DNA of 64,000 bases from contig JAIQFP010000009.1 in NCBI GenBank assembly GCA_020073165.1, forward strand, positions 83,221 to 147,220, written 5' to 3'. The notes beneath the pieces were generated by a model that did not search any database, was not told where the DNA came from, and saw only the letters and a program-made list of their open reading frames with translations. Below are positions 8,505-16,537 of this stretch, in pieces. The first letter of the stretch is position 1; every line of letters starts with the position of its first letter. The DNA comes from Terriglobia bacterium (GTDB lineage Bacteria; Acidobacteriota; Terriglobia; Terriglobales; Acidobacteriaceae). The position numbers and the translations under genes are program-made.

Positions 8505-9503
8505 TTGAGCAAGCCTATGCGCGTGAAGATCAGCGCTTTGGGTACCTATGTTCCGCCGCATCTGTTGACCAACGCCGACCTGGAAAAGATGGTCGAGACC
8601 ACCGACCAGTGGATCCAGGAACGCACCGGCATCCGCGAACGCCACATCGTGGACAAGGGCATGGCCACCAGCGATCTCGCCACCGAAGCTGCCAGGAAAG
8701 CGCTGGCACAACGAGGCCTGGTTCCCAGCGACGTCGAGGCGATCATTGTGGCCACAGTCACCCCCGACATGTTCTTTCCTTCCACCGCCTGCCTAGTGCA
8801 GCACAAACTGGGCGCGAAAAATGTCTGGGGATTCGATCTCTCCGCTGCCTGTTCGGCCTTCGTCTACGCGTTGCAGACCGGAGCGCAGTTCGTCGCGACC
8901 GGCGCTCACAAGAAAGTTATGGTGATTGGCGCTGACGTGATGTCGTCCATCATTGACTACACCGACCGCGCCACCTGCGTGATCTTTGGCGACGGCGCGG
9001 GCGCCGTCATCCTGGAGCCCGCGGAAGATGATTCAGTTGGAATGATCGACTACCTCCACGAAGTAGACGGCTCCGGCGGTTGCGCACTCTATATGCCGGG
9101 CGGAGGCAGCCTGAATCCTTCCACCCATGACACCGTCGAAAAGAAAATGCACTACGTCCACCAGGATGGTCAGGCCGTCTTCAAGTTTGCCGTCCGCAAG
9201 CAGACTGACTTGTGCGAGAAGTTGCTGCAGCGCAATGGGCTGAAGGGCAGCGACATTCGCGCATTCATTCCGCATCAGGCCAACAAGCGCATCATCACCG
9301 CGACCGCAGACCGGCTGGGTTTGAACCGGGAAAGCGTGATCATCAACATTGATCGCTACGGCAACACCACCGCCGCGACCATCCCCCTCGCCATGCAGAC
9401 CGCCTGGGAAGAAGGCAAGCTGAAGAAAGGTGACCTGGTGATGCTGGCTTCCGTAGGCGCAGGATTCACCGTGGCTGCAGCGCTCTTGCGCTGGGCCTAC
9501 TGA
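8505..9503 (+). CDS. fabH: 3-oxoacyl-ACP synthase III (FabH)
   Basis: 332 residues. It starts fatty acid synthesis by condensing acetyl-CoA with malonyl-ACP. The catalytic triad is complete: C116 in [12 protein letters not shown]257 in FIPHQAN and N287 in RYGNTTA. I chose the TTG at 8505 because AGGAG at 8494-8498 lies 6 bases upstream. The ATG at 8517 gives the more usual MRVKISALG start but has no Shine-Dalgarno. A longer frame reaching back to 8319 overlaps ffs and encodes no family-like residues. A hotdog thioesterase follows 20 bases later. Confidence 0.95.
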   Translation: MSKPMRVKISALGTYVPPHLLTNADLEKMVETTDQWIQERTGIRERHIVDKGMATSDLATEAARKALAQRGLVPSDVEAIIVATVTPDMFFPSTACLVQHKLGAKNVWGFDLSAACSAFVYALQTGAQFVATGAHKKVMVIGADVMSSIIDYTDRATCVIFGDGAGAVILEPAEDDSVGMIDYLHEVDGSGGCALYMPGGGSLNPSTHDTVEKKMHYVHQDGQAVFKFAVRKQTDLCEKLLQRNGLKGSDIRAFIPHQANKRIITATADRLGLNRESVIINIDRYGNTTAATIPLAMQTAWEEGKLKKGDLVMLASVGAGFTVAAALLRWAY

Positions 9504-9523
9504 ACCGGTCAGAGTCGAATCGC

Positions 9524-9964
9524 ATGGATGCCTTTCGGGAAAGCCGTGTCCGCCAGATTTTCGACAACGCCAACTTTGTCCGCGATCTGGGCATGCAGTT
9601 GACCCTGGTCGAAGAGGGCGCCTGTGAGATCACCCTTGTCCCCGCCGCGCGTCACCAGCAACAGCACGGACTGATCCATGCTGGTGTTTTGGCCACCATG
9701 GCGGACCACAGCGCAGGATGCGCCGCCCGCAGCGTAGTTGGACTGGACGAAGACGTCCTGACCGTGGAGTTCAAGATCAACTTCCTCCGCCCCGCCCTCG
9801 CGGAGCGCTTGCGCTGCCGCGCCAGGGTCCTGCGCGGCGGCAAGACACTGGTCGTCGTCGAGTCCGAGGTATTTGCCGAAAAGGACTCAGCGGAGCAGTT
9901 GGTGTGCAAGGCCACGGTGACGCTGGCGGTCAAAGAGAGCCAGGACATGGGTCGGCCAAGTTGA
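9524..9964 (+). CDS. PaaI-type hotdog-fold thioesterase
   Basis: 146 residues with the PaaI/YdiI hotdog pattern. The motif HGLIHAGVLATMADHSAGCAA around residues 47-67 contains the HGG-like loop and the acidic residue at the start of the central helix. The strand DVLTVEFKINFLRPA follows. Such enzymes hydrolyse acyl-CoA or aryl-CoA thioesters in the cytoplasm. It lies 20 bases after fabH on the same strand, so a link to acyl-CoA or acyl-ACP turnover is likely. The acyl substrate cannot be told from sequence. Confidence 0.85.
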   Translation: MDAFRESRVRQIFDNANFVRDLGMQLTLVEEGACEITLVPAARHQQQHGLIHAGVLATMADHSAGCAARSVVGLDEDVLTVEFKINFLRPALAERLRCRARVLRGGKTLVVVESEVFAEKDSAEQLVCKATVTLAVKESQDMGRPS

Positions 9965-10077
9965 CGTGGCGGTTGCTCAGAGGGCGTCCTCCGACTTCGC
10001 GGGACGAACGGCACGCGGGGAATGGGGCGGGACGCCGGCGCTGCTCTTTCGGCGTGAATCCAAAACCCGGAGCCTAG

Positions 10078-12099
10078 CTACTGGCCGCTGTTCTTCGCCT
10101 GCTCAAACGGTTTCTGCATGTACTTGCGGGCTTCATCCAGCGCGCCCTGGGTGTTGTCGTTAGTCTGCAGCGCCTGCCGGTACTCGTTAGTGGCGCGCTC
10201 CCGCTGTCCGGTGATGTCGAAAATCTTGCCCAGCTGGATGTGGCACCAGACTTCGGTCCAGCGCGGGTCGCCGTCGCCATTGAGCGAGGCCCGGTAAGCG
10301 TTCGCGGCGGCCTGGTAGTTGCGTTGCAGGAAGAACACCTCGGCGACACGATAGTGAGCGAGCGAGCTGTTCTTGTTGACGTCAAGCGCCTTGTTGAATT
10401 CACTGAGCGCGCCGGCGAGGTCGCCCTGCTGCACCAAGGCTTGCCCGCGCATGATGGAGGCGCGCAGCCTGATTTCGGTCGAGTTCCTCAGCACCCGGTT
10501 GTCGGGATCGATGACAATGCGCCGCGGCCGGCCGAAGGTCTCCACCGAGAACGCTGAGTTCGTCCCCACCACGTCGATGCGTTTTGTTTCGGTCTTGCCG
10601 TCGGTATCGATTTTCAGTTCCACCGGCATGCGGAAAAGGTCGAGATCCTGCGCGATCTGGCCCACCACGCGGAACCCCTTCCCGCTGCCCAGGCGATAGA
10701 CCGTGTACTTGGTCTTGAACTCCGGCGCTCCCGTGGAATCGAGCCACTGCGAGAAGAACCAAGTCAGCTTGTCGCCGTAAGCCTGCTCGGCAAGGTCGCG
10801 AAACTCATCCAGCGAAGCCGGCTTACCCGCGTACTTGGCGGCGAAACTCCGCATCATCGCATTGAACTTCGAATCGCCCATCACCCAGCGCAGCATGTGC
10901 AGGATCATGGCCCCCTTGTCGGTCACCAGCGACTGGAATTCGGGGGAGAAAAGATCCAGCTTGGCCGCGCTGGACAGGGGCACGGTGTCATAGGCCAGCG
11001 CGCCTACCGACATGTCTTTGACCGTCTCTTCCAGTCCGGCCTCCCCGGCGGCGTTCTCGACATAGAGTGCCTCCGAGTAGCGGGCGAATCCATCTTCCAG
11101 CCACCAGTCGTCGCGGGAACTTGGGCTTACCGAGACGCCCCACCACTGGTGGGCAATGGCGTTTGCCAGCAGGCGATAATTGATCTTGGTCGTAATGCCG
11201 CGACTGGCCAGCACCGCCATCTCCGGCGCCCAGGCGGTGGGTACGGTGTCATCGGGGATTTCGATAACCTTCAGCGTGGTGGACGGTGCCGGCCCGTACA
11301 GGGTCACGTAGTAGGTGAACTCCTTGACCGTGCTGTCCGCGTATACCGCCCCCTGGTCCTGGTGGACCGGCTTGAAAAAGACATGCAAGTCGAGGCCGGC
11401 TTCGTCACTCTTGAATTCCTGAAACTGGCCGGCCACGATCGTGCCCGGGAAGCTGGGCTTGTCCCACACAAAGCTGAAGGTCTTCAGCGGCAGTCCCCCG
11501 GCCGTGCCTTTCTTCGGTGGAACATCGGATACGGTCTGTTTCCCACTGCCGATGGCCACCATGTGCGCGGGCACGGTTACATTGATCGTGGCGGTAAAGC
11601 GGTTCAGCCCATAGCCGTTGACCGGAAACCATCGGCTGGCATACAGCAGATAGCTGGTGTCGTCGTTGATCGATGCCAGCTTGAGCCCCTGCACCGGGCT
11701 GTCGTCGGCGGAGTCGAGCACGCCTTCGTAGTCGAAAGTCAGAGTGGTCGAACTGTCCTTGGGCAACCCATTAGGAAGTTGCACGCGTACGGTGAAGTCC
11801 TGGGTCACGCGCTCGGCACTGAGCGGCTTGCCCATGGCGTCGAGCACCTTGTTCACCCGCAGGGCGTTGTTCAACTCGAAGCTGGCGACGTTCAAGTCTT
11901 CCAACGCAGTGAATTTCACCTTGGCCCGCGCTGCGATCCGGTGAGTATGCGGGGTAAGTTCTGCGTCGATCTGGTAATCATCCACCCGCAGGCGCGGCTT
12001 TTCCGCTGCCTGGCTGGGTGGCGTGACGAACAGAAGGATTAATAAGAGGGCAGACGAGATGGAAAGGGCCCAACACGGGCGCCGAGGTTGAAAAGCCAT
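10078..12099 (-). CDS. M1-aminopeptidase-like protein with degenerate active site and C-terminal TPRs
   Basis: 673 residues with a signal sequence (ALLLILLFVTPPSQAAEK). Residues about 35-280 resemble the M1 N-terminal saddle domain and 285-520 the catalytic domain. The segment aligning with HExxHxW is NAIAHQWWG at 313-321: the first zinc His is Asn313, the catalytic Glu is Ala314, His317 is kept. The third ligand Glu is Asp336 in WWLEDGFARY. The GAMEN exopeptidase motif is not recognisable (MAVLASRG). Residues about 547-665 contain three TPRs. I infer an exported protein that kept the fold but not zinc peptidase chemistry, perhaps a scaffold or binding protein. Confidence 0.8.
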   Translation of the reverse strand: MAFQPRRPCWALSISSALLLILLFVTPPSQAAEKPRLRVDDYQIDAELTPHTHRIAARAKVKFTALEDLNVASFELNNALRVNKVLDAMGKPLSAERVTQDFTVRVQLPNGLPKDSSTTLTFDYEGVLDSADDSPVQGLKLASINDDTSYLLYASRWFPVNGYGLNRFTATINVTVPAHMVAIGSGKQTVSDVPPKKGTAGGLPLKTFSFVWDKPSFPGTIVAGQFQEFKSDEAGLDLHVFFKPVHQDQGAVYADSTVKEFTYYVTLYGPAPSTTLKVIEIPDDTVPTAWAPEMAVLASRGITTKINYRLLANAIAHQWWGVSVSPSSRDDWWLEDGFARYSEALYVENAAGEAGLEETVKDMSVGALAYDTVPLSSAAKLDLFSPEFQSLVTDKGAMILHMLRWVMGDSKFNAMMRSFAAKYAGKPASLDEFRDLAEQAYGDKLTWFFSQWLDSTGAPEFKTKYTVYRLGSGKGFRVVGQIAQDLDLFRMPVELKIDTDGKTETKRIDVVGTNSAFSVETFGRPRRIVIDPDNRVLRNSTEIRLRASIMRGQALVQQGDLAGALSEFNKALDVNKNSSLAHYRVAEVFFLQRNYQAAANAYRASLNGDGDPRWTEVWCHIQLGKIFDITGQRERATNEYRQALQTNDNTQGALDEARKYMQKPFEQAKNSGQ

Positions 12100-12269
12100 T
12101 AAGCAGAGTCTCCTGGGAAATGCCGCTGTTCTCTAAGATGAAGATTGTCACCTAAAAGATGCTGGGACTACAAGGGTTAGACCCTTTTTGTCGACCGGGC
12201 CAAGGGAGACGGGCAAGACGGACTGCTGCGGTTGCTGGCGACCAAGCAGACGGTGAGCACCGCCCCGAC

Positions 12270-13859
12270 TCAGTTCCAGTGTTTCTGGTCCTCCCAGATT
12301 TCTGCCAGCGGCTTCTTCAAGCCACGGCACAGGTAGATGTCGTGGTTTTCTTCGGCCATTCCCCAGGGATGATAGTGCGCGCCGACTTTCTCCACGGAGT
12401 TGCAGATCTCCCCGAGATAATGGGGGCCATACTGGATGGTGAGGAAGTTGTGGCCGGTGAACCCCATCATTCCCCAGTAATAGTGGGTCTGATGCCCGCT
12501 CAGGGCGGTGGGGAGGCCGTACTTGGGGCCGAACAGGTCGATTGCGCCCGCCTCCCCGTAGTTCCCCGCCAGAATCGCAGTTTGCGCCCGCTCCCCGGGA
12601 GGAAGCGAATTGTAGATAGCCGCGACCTGGGCTACCAGTTCCGGCCATCCGAACTGGTCTCCCAGGAATTGCGGAAGCGGGCCATCGTGGTGTACCTCGG
12701 TCTTACTCGGCTTGACATGCAGCTTCCCCTCATAGGCAACGTAGTCCTCAGGGGACAACAGGGGGAGCGCCAGAGGAGCGATGACGGCCCCCAAAGCGGC
12801 AATCACCGTGACGATGGCGGCTTTCGGCCAGACTTTCCCGCGCGTGACGTGCCCGCGATTTAGCCACGTCTCAATGGCCACCGCTCCACCCGCCAGCAGC
12901 ATGGGATAAGCCCCCGACAGGTAATAATCTTTTCCATGCAGCACAATGAAGATCACCAGCAGGGCAAGATAGATCCAACCTAATACCCGGTACTTTGTCC
13001 CTTTTCCCGCCAGGAAGAACCACAGTCCAATCATCCAGACCGGGAACAGAATCGGGTGCATCATGAGAATCTGCTCCCGGATGAAGGCCAACGGGCCAAG
13101 CACTACGTTCTTCCCGCTGGCCTCAACGTTGCGCAGGTCTTCCAGGGTGGGGAAGTGATGTTGGACTTGCCAGATCATGTTGGGCAGAAAGATCGCAAGC
13201 GCGAGGAGTCCGGCCAGCCAGAGCCAGGGTTTCGCAAACTCCTTTCTCTGCTCGGTCAGGACCAGTCCGGCCACCACGGCAGCGCCAAAGAACAACGTGG
13301 AGTGCTTGTTCATCAGGCCGAGACCGGAAACCACTCCGAACCAGATCCACAGCCGGGAGTCTCCCGTCTGGATGATGCGGATCAGTATGTAAGCGCAGGC
13401 CATCCAGAATGCCTTCTCGAAGACGTTCATGGTAAGCAGGCTGGCAGTCCCCAGGTACTCGGGCACGATCAGAGCGCAAAGTCCAGCGAGGCCCTGAGCA
13501 AAACGGTCTCCCCCCAGACGCCACGTGATCAGCATAGTGACCGCGACGATACCCGCGCCGCCGATGCCGGCAATGGCGCGGAGCACATGCAGCGAGCCAC
13601 CCAACGCCAGCGCCAGCCGGCTGATGAAGGCAATCATCGGAGCCATATCCACATAGCCCCACGCCAAATGGCGGGCGCAGTCCAGGAAGTAGAGTTCGTC
13701 GCGGAAGTAGCCGTAACGCCCGCTCAGCAGCACGTGGATTAGAAGCACGACGCCGCTCATGCCATACAGCAGGTCTTTGGCGAGCTTTGGCTCGACAGAA
13801 GAAGCCTGGAGTCGCATAGTCGTCCAGGAAGGGGAAGCAGTTTCGTTCATCGTGGTCAC
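12270..13859 (-). CDS. GT39-family (PMT/ArnT-like) membrane glycosyltransferase
   Basis: 529 residues with about ten to twelve hydrophobic segments. The first external loop reads YGYFRDELYFLDCARHLAWG, with the acidic pair typical of GT39/PMT_2 enzymes that use polyprenyl-phosphate sugars. A soluble C-terminal part of about 150 residues (from about 375) follows. Expected role: transfer of a sugar from a lipid carrier to an acceptor on the outer side of the inner membrane. The start may be GTG at 13859, directly after the CYTH stop codon, or ATG at 13850; the tight spacing implies coupling with the CYTH gene. Confidence 0.85.
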   Translation of the reverse strand: MTTMNETASPSWTTMRLQASSVEPKLAKDLLYGMSGVVLLIHVLLSGRYGYFRDELYFLDCARHLAWGYVDMAPMIAFISRLALALGGSLHVLRAIAGIGGAGIVAVTMLITWRLGGDRFAQGLAGLCALIVPEYLGTASLLTMNVFEKAFWMACAYILIRIIQTGDSRLWIWFGVVSGLGLMNKHSTLFFGAAVVAGLVLTEQRKEFAKPWLWLAGLLALAIFLPNMIWQVQHHFPTLEDLRNVEASGKNVVLGPLAFIREQILMMHPILFPVWMIGLWFFLAGKGTKYRVLGWIYLALLVIFIVLHGKDYYLSGAYPMLLAGGAVAIETWLNRGHVTRGKVWPKAAIVTVIAALGAVIAPLALPLLSPEDYVAYEGKLHVKPSKTEVHHDGPLPQFLGDQFGWPELVAQVAAIYNSLPPGERAQTAILAGNYGEAGAIDLFGPKYGLPTALSGHQTHYYWGMMGFTGHNFLTIQYGPHYLGEICNSVEKVGAHYHPWGMAEENHDIYLCRGLKKPLAEIWEDQKHWN

Positions 13860-14456
13860 TCAGCGCTCTGTGCGGCTTAAGGTTTTCGCTCGTGTCTGCC
13901 CAATTTCAGCGAACGTCATGTCCTTGGCCGGGCTTCGGGTGCGGCGTTTCCACGCGAAGAATAGCCCGGCATAGGTGTCGGTGATGTACTGGCTGGGAAG
14001 GATTCCCAGTCGCTTCGCGGTCTGATCGATCCAGCGCGCTGGGCCTTCGATCTCGCCGAAGTTGCCGATTGGTGTCTCGTCCATCACGACCTGGCCTTGG
14101 CTGTCAGCCCACTCAGCGCGAAACTTCTCGTACCGGAAGGTGGGGGAGAAACCCAGGGCGCGCAGAATGGCGTCCATCTTCGGACCGTCGCCGACTTGGG
14201 TCTGGGTTTCCACGCGGGTCTTGTGGCGTCCTGTTCTCCCCTTGGCTTTGTGGGTGAGCAACCATTCCGATCCGTACTTGCGCAGGCGGAGCAGATCGCC
14301 GCGTTTGCGGAGAGGCTGGCCGGGAAGATCGTAAAGCGTGTTCATTTCGTGGGTGCGCCGCGTGATCTGCCGAAAGTGCGCGGAGCGCAGCTTGCGGGCG
14401 AGGCCGCGCAGGTCATCCACGCGGAATTTGATCTCGACTTCCTTTTTCGAGGACAT
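13860..14456 (-). CDS. CYTH-domain protein (class IV adenylate cyclase / CyaB-like)
   Basis: 198 residues from the ATG at 14456. The N-terminal KKEVEIKF holds the ExExK signature of CYTH enzymes, and alternating basic and acidic strands follow (LLRLRKYG, LLTHKAKG, VETQTQV, VMDETPIGNFGEIEG). Members act on triphosphates: CyaB-type adenylate cyclases, thiamine triphosphatases or inorganic triphosphatases. Which one cannot be told. The frame is open 30 codons further up to 14546, but that part lies in a dispersed repeat and is unlikely to be coding. Its stop abuts the GT39 start. Confidence 0.85.
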   Translation of the reverse strand: MSSKKEVEIKFRVDDLRGLARKLRSAHFRQITRRTHEMNTLYDLPGQPLRKRGDLLRLRKYGSEWLLTHKAKGRTGRHKTRVETQTQVGDGPKMDAILRALGFSPTFRYEKFRAEWADSQGQVVMDETPIGNFGEIEGPARWIDQTAKRLGILPSQYITDTYAGLFFAWKRRTRSPAKDMTFAEIGQTRAKTLSRTER

Positions 14457-14479
14457 GTGTCGCCCGTATGAAAATCCCG

Positions 14480-14520
14480 AACCGCAAAGATCGCAAAGAA
14501 ATGCCGCAAAGGACGCCAAG
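14480..14520. repeat. Dispersed CGCAAAGGA-type intergenic repeat, copy 1
   Basis: The sequence ACCGCAAAGATCGCAAAG, then ATGCCGCAAAGGACGCCAAG, repeats a CGCAAAG word three times. The reverse complement of 17546-17587 carries the same pattern (AACCGCAAAGGACGCAGAGG). Both copies lie between genes or at gene edges. This is a non-coding dispersed repeat family; the role is unknown. Confidence 0.55.
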
Positions 14521-14549
14521 CAGACCAGATTCCTGAGACCTGACACCTG

Positions 14550-15518
14550 CTAGCTGAACGTCGGCAGTTTGACTAGGTCTTCGCGGGGCACCGACTCCAG
14601 CGGTTCGCCGGCTTTCTTCCACGCGGCCAGGCCGCCGACGATCACGAACGCGTTGAATCCCTTTTCCCGCAGCAGGTGCGCCACCCGGGCGCTGGTCGCT
14701 TCCCGCGCTCAAGTACAGTACAGGTAAATGTCTTTGTCCTTGGGCAGAGTCTTCAGTTCCTCGGCCAGATTGTTCGGCTCGATGCGGATGGAGCCTTTGA
14801 TGCGAGCCGATCCGGCGTCGTAGTAGCCGTGGCTGCGGACATCCACGAGGAGCATCTTGCCACGCCCTTCCGATGCCAGCTTGTGCGCCAGTTCCTCCAC
14901 CTGTACCCGCGGCACCACGCGATAGATCGCGTGTTTACGATAGAGCCAGACTCGATACACGATGTAGGCGATGAGCACCACCAGCAGCACTTCCTCGAAG
15001 ACCCGCCCTGCGGTCTGGAAGCCGCGCGTGATGGCAGCCAGAAAATCGCGGAACACATAACCAAGGCCGAAGTAGGCCGAGGTGTAGAGAGTTGCCCCAG
15101 CCAGATCGAGGCGCAGGAACTGCTGCGGACGCATCTTCATGCTCCCGGCCAGCGGCGGTGCCATGGTATTGACGCCGGGGATGAACTTGGCGAGCACCAG
15201 AGTAATCTTGCCGCGTTTGTAGAAAGATTCCGCTGAGCGCAGGATGCAGGTCTCGGGATTCGCCGAGACCTTGCAAAGAAGGCCGAGCAGCGCCCATCCC
15301 ATGGAGCGTCCCAGCAAGTACAACACCGAGTCGCCCAGCAGCATGGCGCACAGGGCGAGAAGCCACACCACCGGGCTCAGGATTCCGGACGCTACGGCTG
15401 CGCCACCGGCTACTAGCGCTAACGCCGCCGGGCAGGGGAGTCCCACGGCCTCGGCGAAGACAATCCCGGTGACCAGGAGGTATCCGTGGCGGGCGATCAG
15501 AGCCAAAAGGTAATTCAT
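14550..15518 (-). CDS. DedA-family membrane protein fused to rhodanese domain; in-frame TGA, candidate selenocysteine
   Basis: Residues 1 to about 165 form a DedA/SNARE-associated (VTT) domain with its usual E-x-x-G-x-P-x-P (EAVGLPCP) and FIPGVNTMAPPLAG motifs. A membrane helix near 175-195 links to a rhodanese domain from about 205. The frame meets TGA at 14709-14711 in IYLYC-T-TGA, then continues 52 more codons as AREATSARVAHLLREKGF to a TAG at 14550-14552. This restores the whole second half of the rhodanese fold, including VIVGGLAAWKKAG. If read as Sec (residue 270) the protein has 322 residues; if TGA ends it, the domain is cut in its active-site loop. In DedA-rhodanese fusions that I remember the loop is Y-C-x-C-P-N-E-A, so the TGA replaces the second Cys. 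A nonsense mutation or base-call error is the alternative. Confidence 0.75.
14678..14692 (-). promoter_or_regulatory. SECIS-like hairpin after the in-frame TGA
   Basis: On the minus strand, GCGCC-CGGGT-GGCGC forms a 5-bp stem with a 5-base loop whose second base is G. The stem begins 16 bases after the TGA and the loop 21 bases after it. This fits the published general rules for bacterial SECIS elements (short upper stem, loop with an early G, roughly 16-37 bases from UGA). In GC-rich DNA such a hairpin can arise by chance, so it supports but does not prove Sec insertion. Confidence 0.4.
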
Positions 15519-15552
15519 GGGCTGAAGCGAGCCAGACGCGAAGCGTCAGTAT

Positions 15553-15581
15553 AAACAAAAGGGGCGGCACAGGGCCGCCCC
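15553..15581 (-). terminator. Rho-independent terminator of the 113-aa secreted protein gene
   Basis: Read on the minus strand, GGGGCGGC-CCTGT-GCCGCCCC makes an 8-bp GC stem followed by TTTTGTTTAT. It ends transcription of the gene whose stop codon is at 15605, ahead of dedA. Confidence 0.8.
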
Positions 15582-15604
15582 GGATCCAGAGAACAATGGA
15601 CCAC

Positions 15605-15946
15605 CTACTTCTTCATAGTATCGTCCTTGGCCATTTTCTCCTTCATCATGCTGACCTTCATCACGTGGATCGCGTTCTTGTCGGCGTACACATGAGCGCT
15701 CAGCGACACGTGGTGGTTTTCATGGCCCTTCACAGCCTCGGGGTTCATGATGTCCCAGGACTTCTGGTCCTTGTCGTTCACGAAGGTGTACTTGTCACCG
15801 TCGGCTTTGATGGTTCCCTTGAGCGTCTTCAATGGGGCGGCTGCGGCTTTATCCTTCTTTTCCATTCCCCCCATTTGGTCCTGCGCGACCACAGCCACGC
15901 TGAGGAGAACCGAGATCGCCAGTAAACATACCAATAGCTTCTTCAT
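15605..15946 (-). CDS. Small secreted protein, unknown function
   Basis: 113 residues from the ATG at 15946, which has GGAG nine bases upstream; an ATG five codons earlier at 15961 lacks one. A signal peptide MKKLLVCLLAISVLLSVAVV is followed by AQDQMGG. The mature part is rich in Lys, Met, His and Asp and carries an OB-like strand pattern (KTLKGTIKADGDKYTFVNDK) followed by a His/Met-rich tail (HENHH, MKVSMMKEKM). Met/His richness hints at metal binding, but this is only composition. It has its own terminator and stands alone. Confidence 0.75.
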   Translation of the reverse strand: MKKLLVCLLAISVLLSVAVVAQDQMGGMEKKDKAAAAPLKTLKGTIKADGDKYTFVNDKDQKSWDIMNPEAVKGHENHHVSLSAHVYADKNAIHVMKVSMMKEKMAKDDTMKK

Positions 15947-16084
15947 TGATGGAGACTCCATTCTGGGATTGAAACTGCCGAACTTGGATTAAACTGCCGA
16001 CTAGAGTACGACACCTTGGGCACTTTGGATTGGTCGGCTGGTTTTAACCCGTGACGCATTGTAATACAGGAGAGCGAAAGCACA

Positions 16085-16474
16085 ATGTCATTTGCAAGCG
16101 AACGCCGCTACATCAATCTGCCCACGCGTCAAGCACCACTACCATTTAGCGACGCTGTCCTGGTGGGCGAGACCCTGTACCTGGCAGGGCGAATCGGTCT
16201 CGATCCCGCAACCGGCCTGGTTCCCGCCGACATGCAAGAAGAACTGAATCTGCTATTTGGCGGCCTCAAGGCCGTGCTGGCGCAGGCCGACATGACCATG
16301 GATGACTTGGTCTGGGTGCAGGTGTTTTCGTCTGATATGACTTTGTGGGAGCGATTTAACGTGGAATACCTCAAGCATTTCTCGAGGGATTTGCCGGCAA
16401 GAGCTTTTCTGGGCTCGGGTCCACTGTTCAAGGGGGCGCGCTTTGAGATAAATGGGATTGCAGTAAGGGGGTAG
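16085..16474 (+). CDS. RidA family protein (YjgF/UK114)
   Basis: 129 residues with the RidA pattern: PFSDAVLVGETLYLAGRIG near the N terminus, a middle LLFGGLKAVLAQADMTMDDLVWVQVF and the C-terminal LPARAFLGSG...FEINGIA. RidA enzymes hydrolyse reactive enamine/imine intermediates released by PLP enzymes. The key Arg of the active RidA subfamily appears at PAR-A. CAGGAGAG lies 12 bases upstream of the ATG as ribosome binding site. It converges on the polyprenyl synthase gene. Confidence 0.88.
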   Translation: MSFASERRYINLPTRQAPLPFSDAVLVGETLYLAGRIGLDPATGLVPADMQEELNLLFGGLKAVLAQADMTMDDLVWVQVFSSDMTLWERFNVEYLKHFSRDLPARAFLGSGPLFKGARFEINGIAVRG

Positions 16475-16537
16475 CAGGCGCCGTTCAAGGTGCACGGCGT
16501 CGGCGCCGTTCTCAGTACTCCCAGCGGCTCAAGATTC

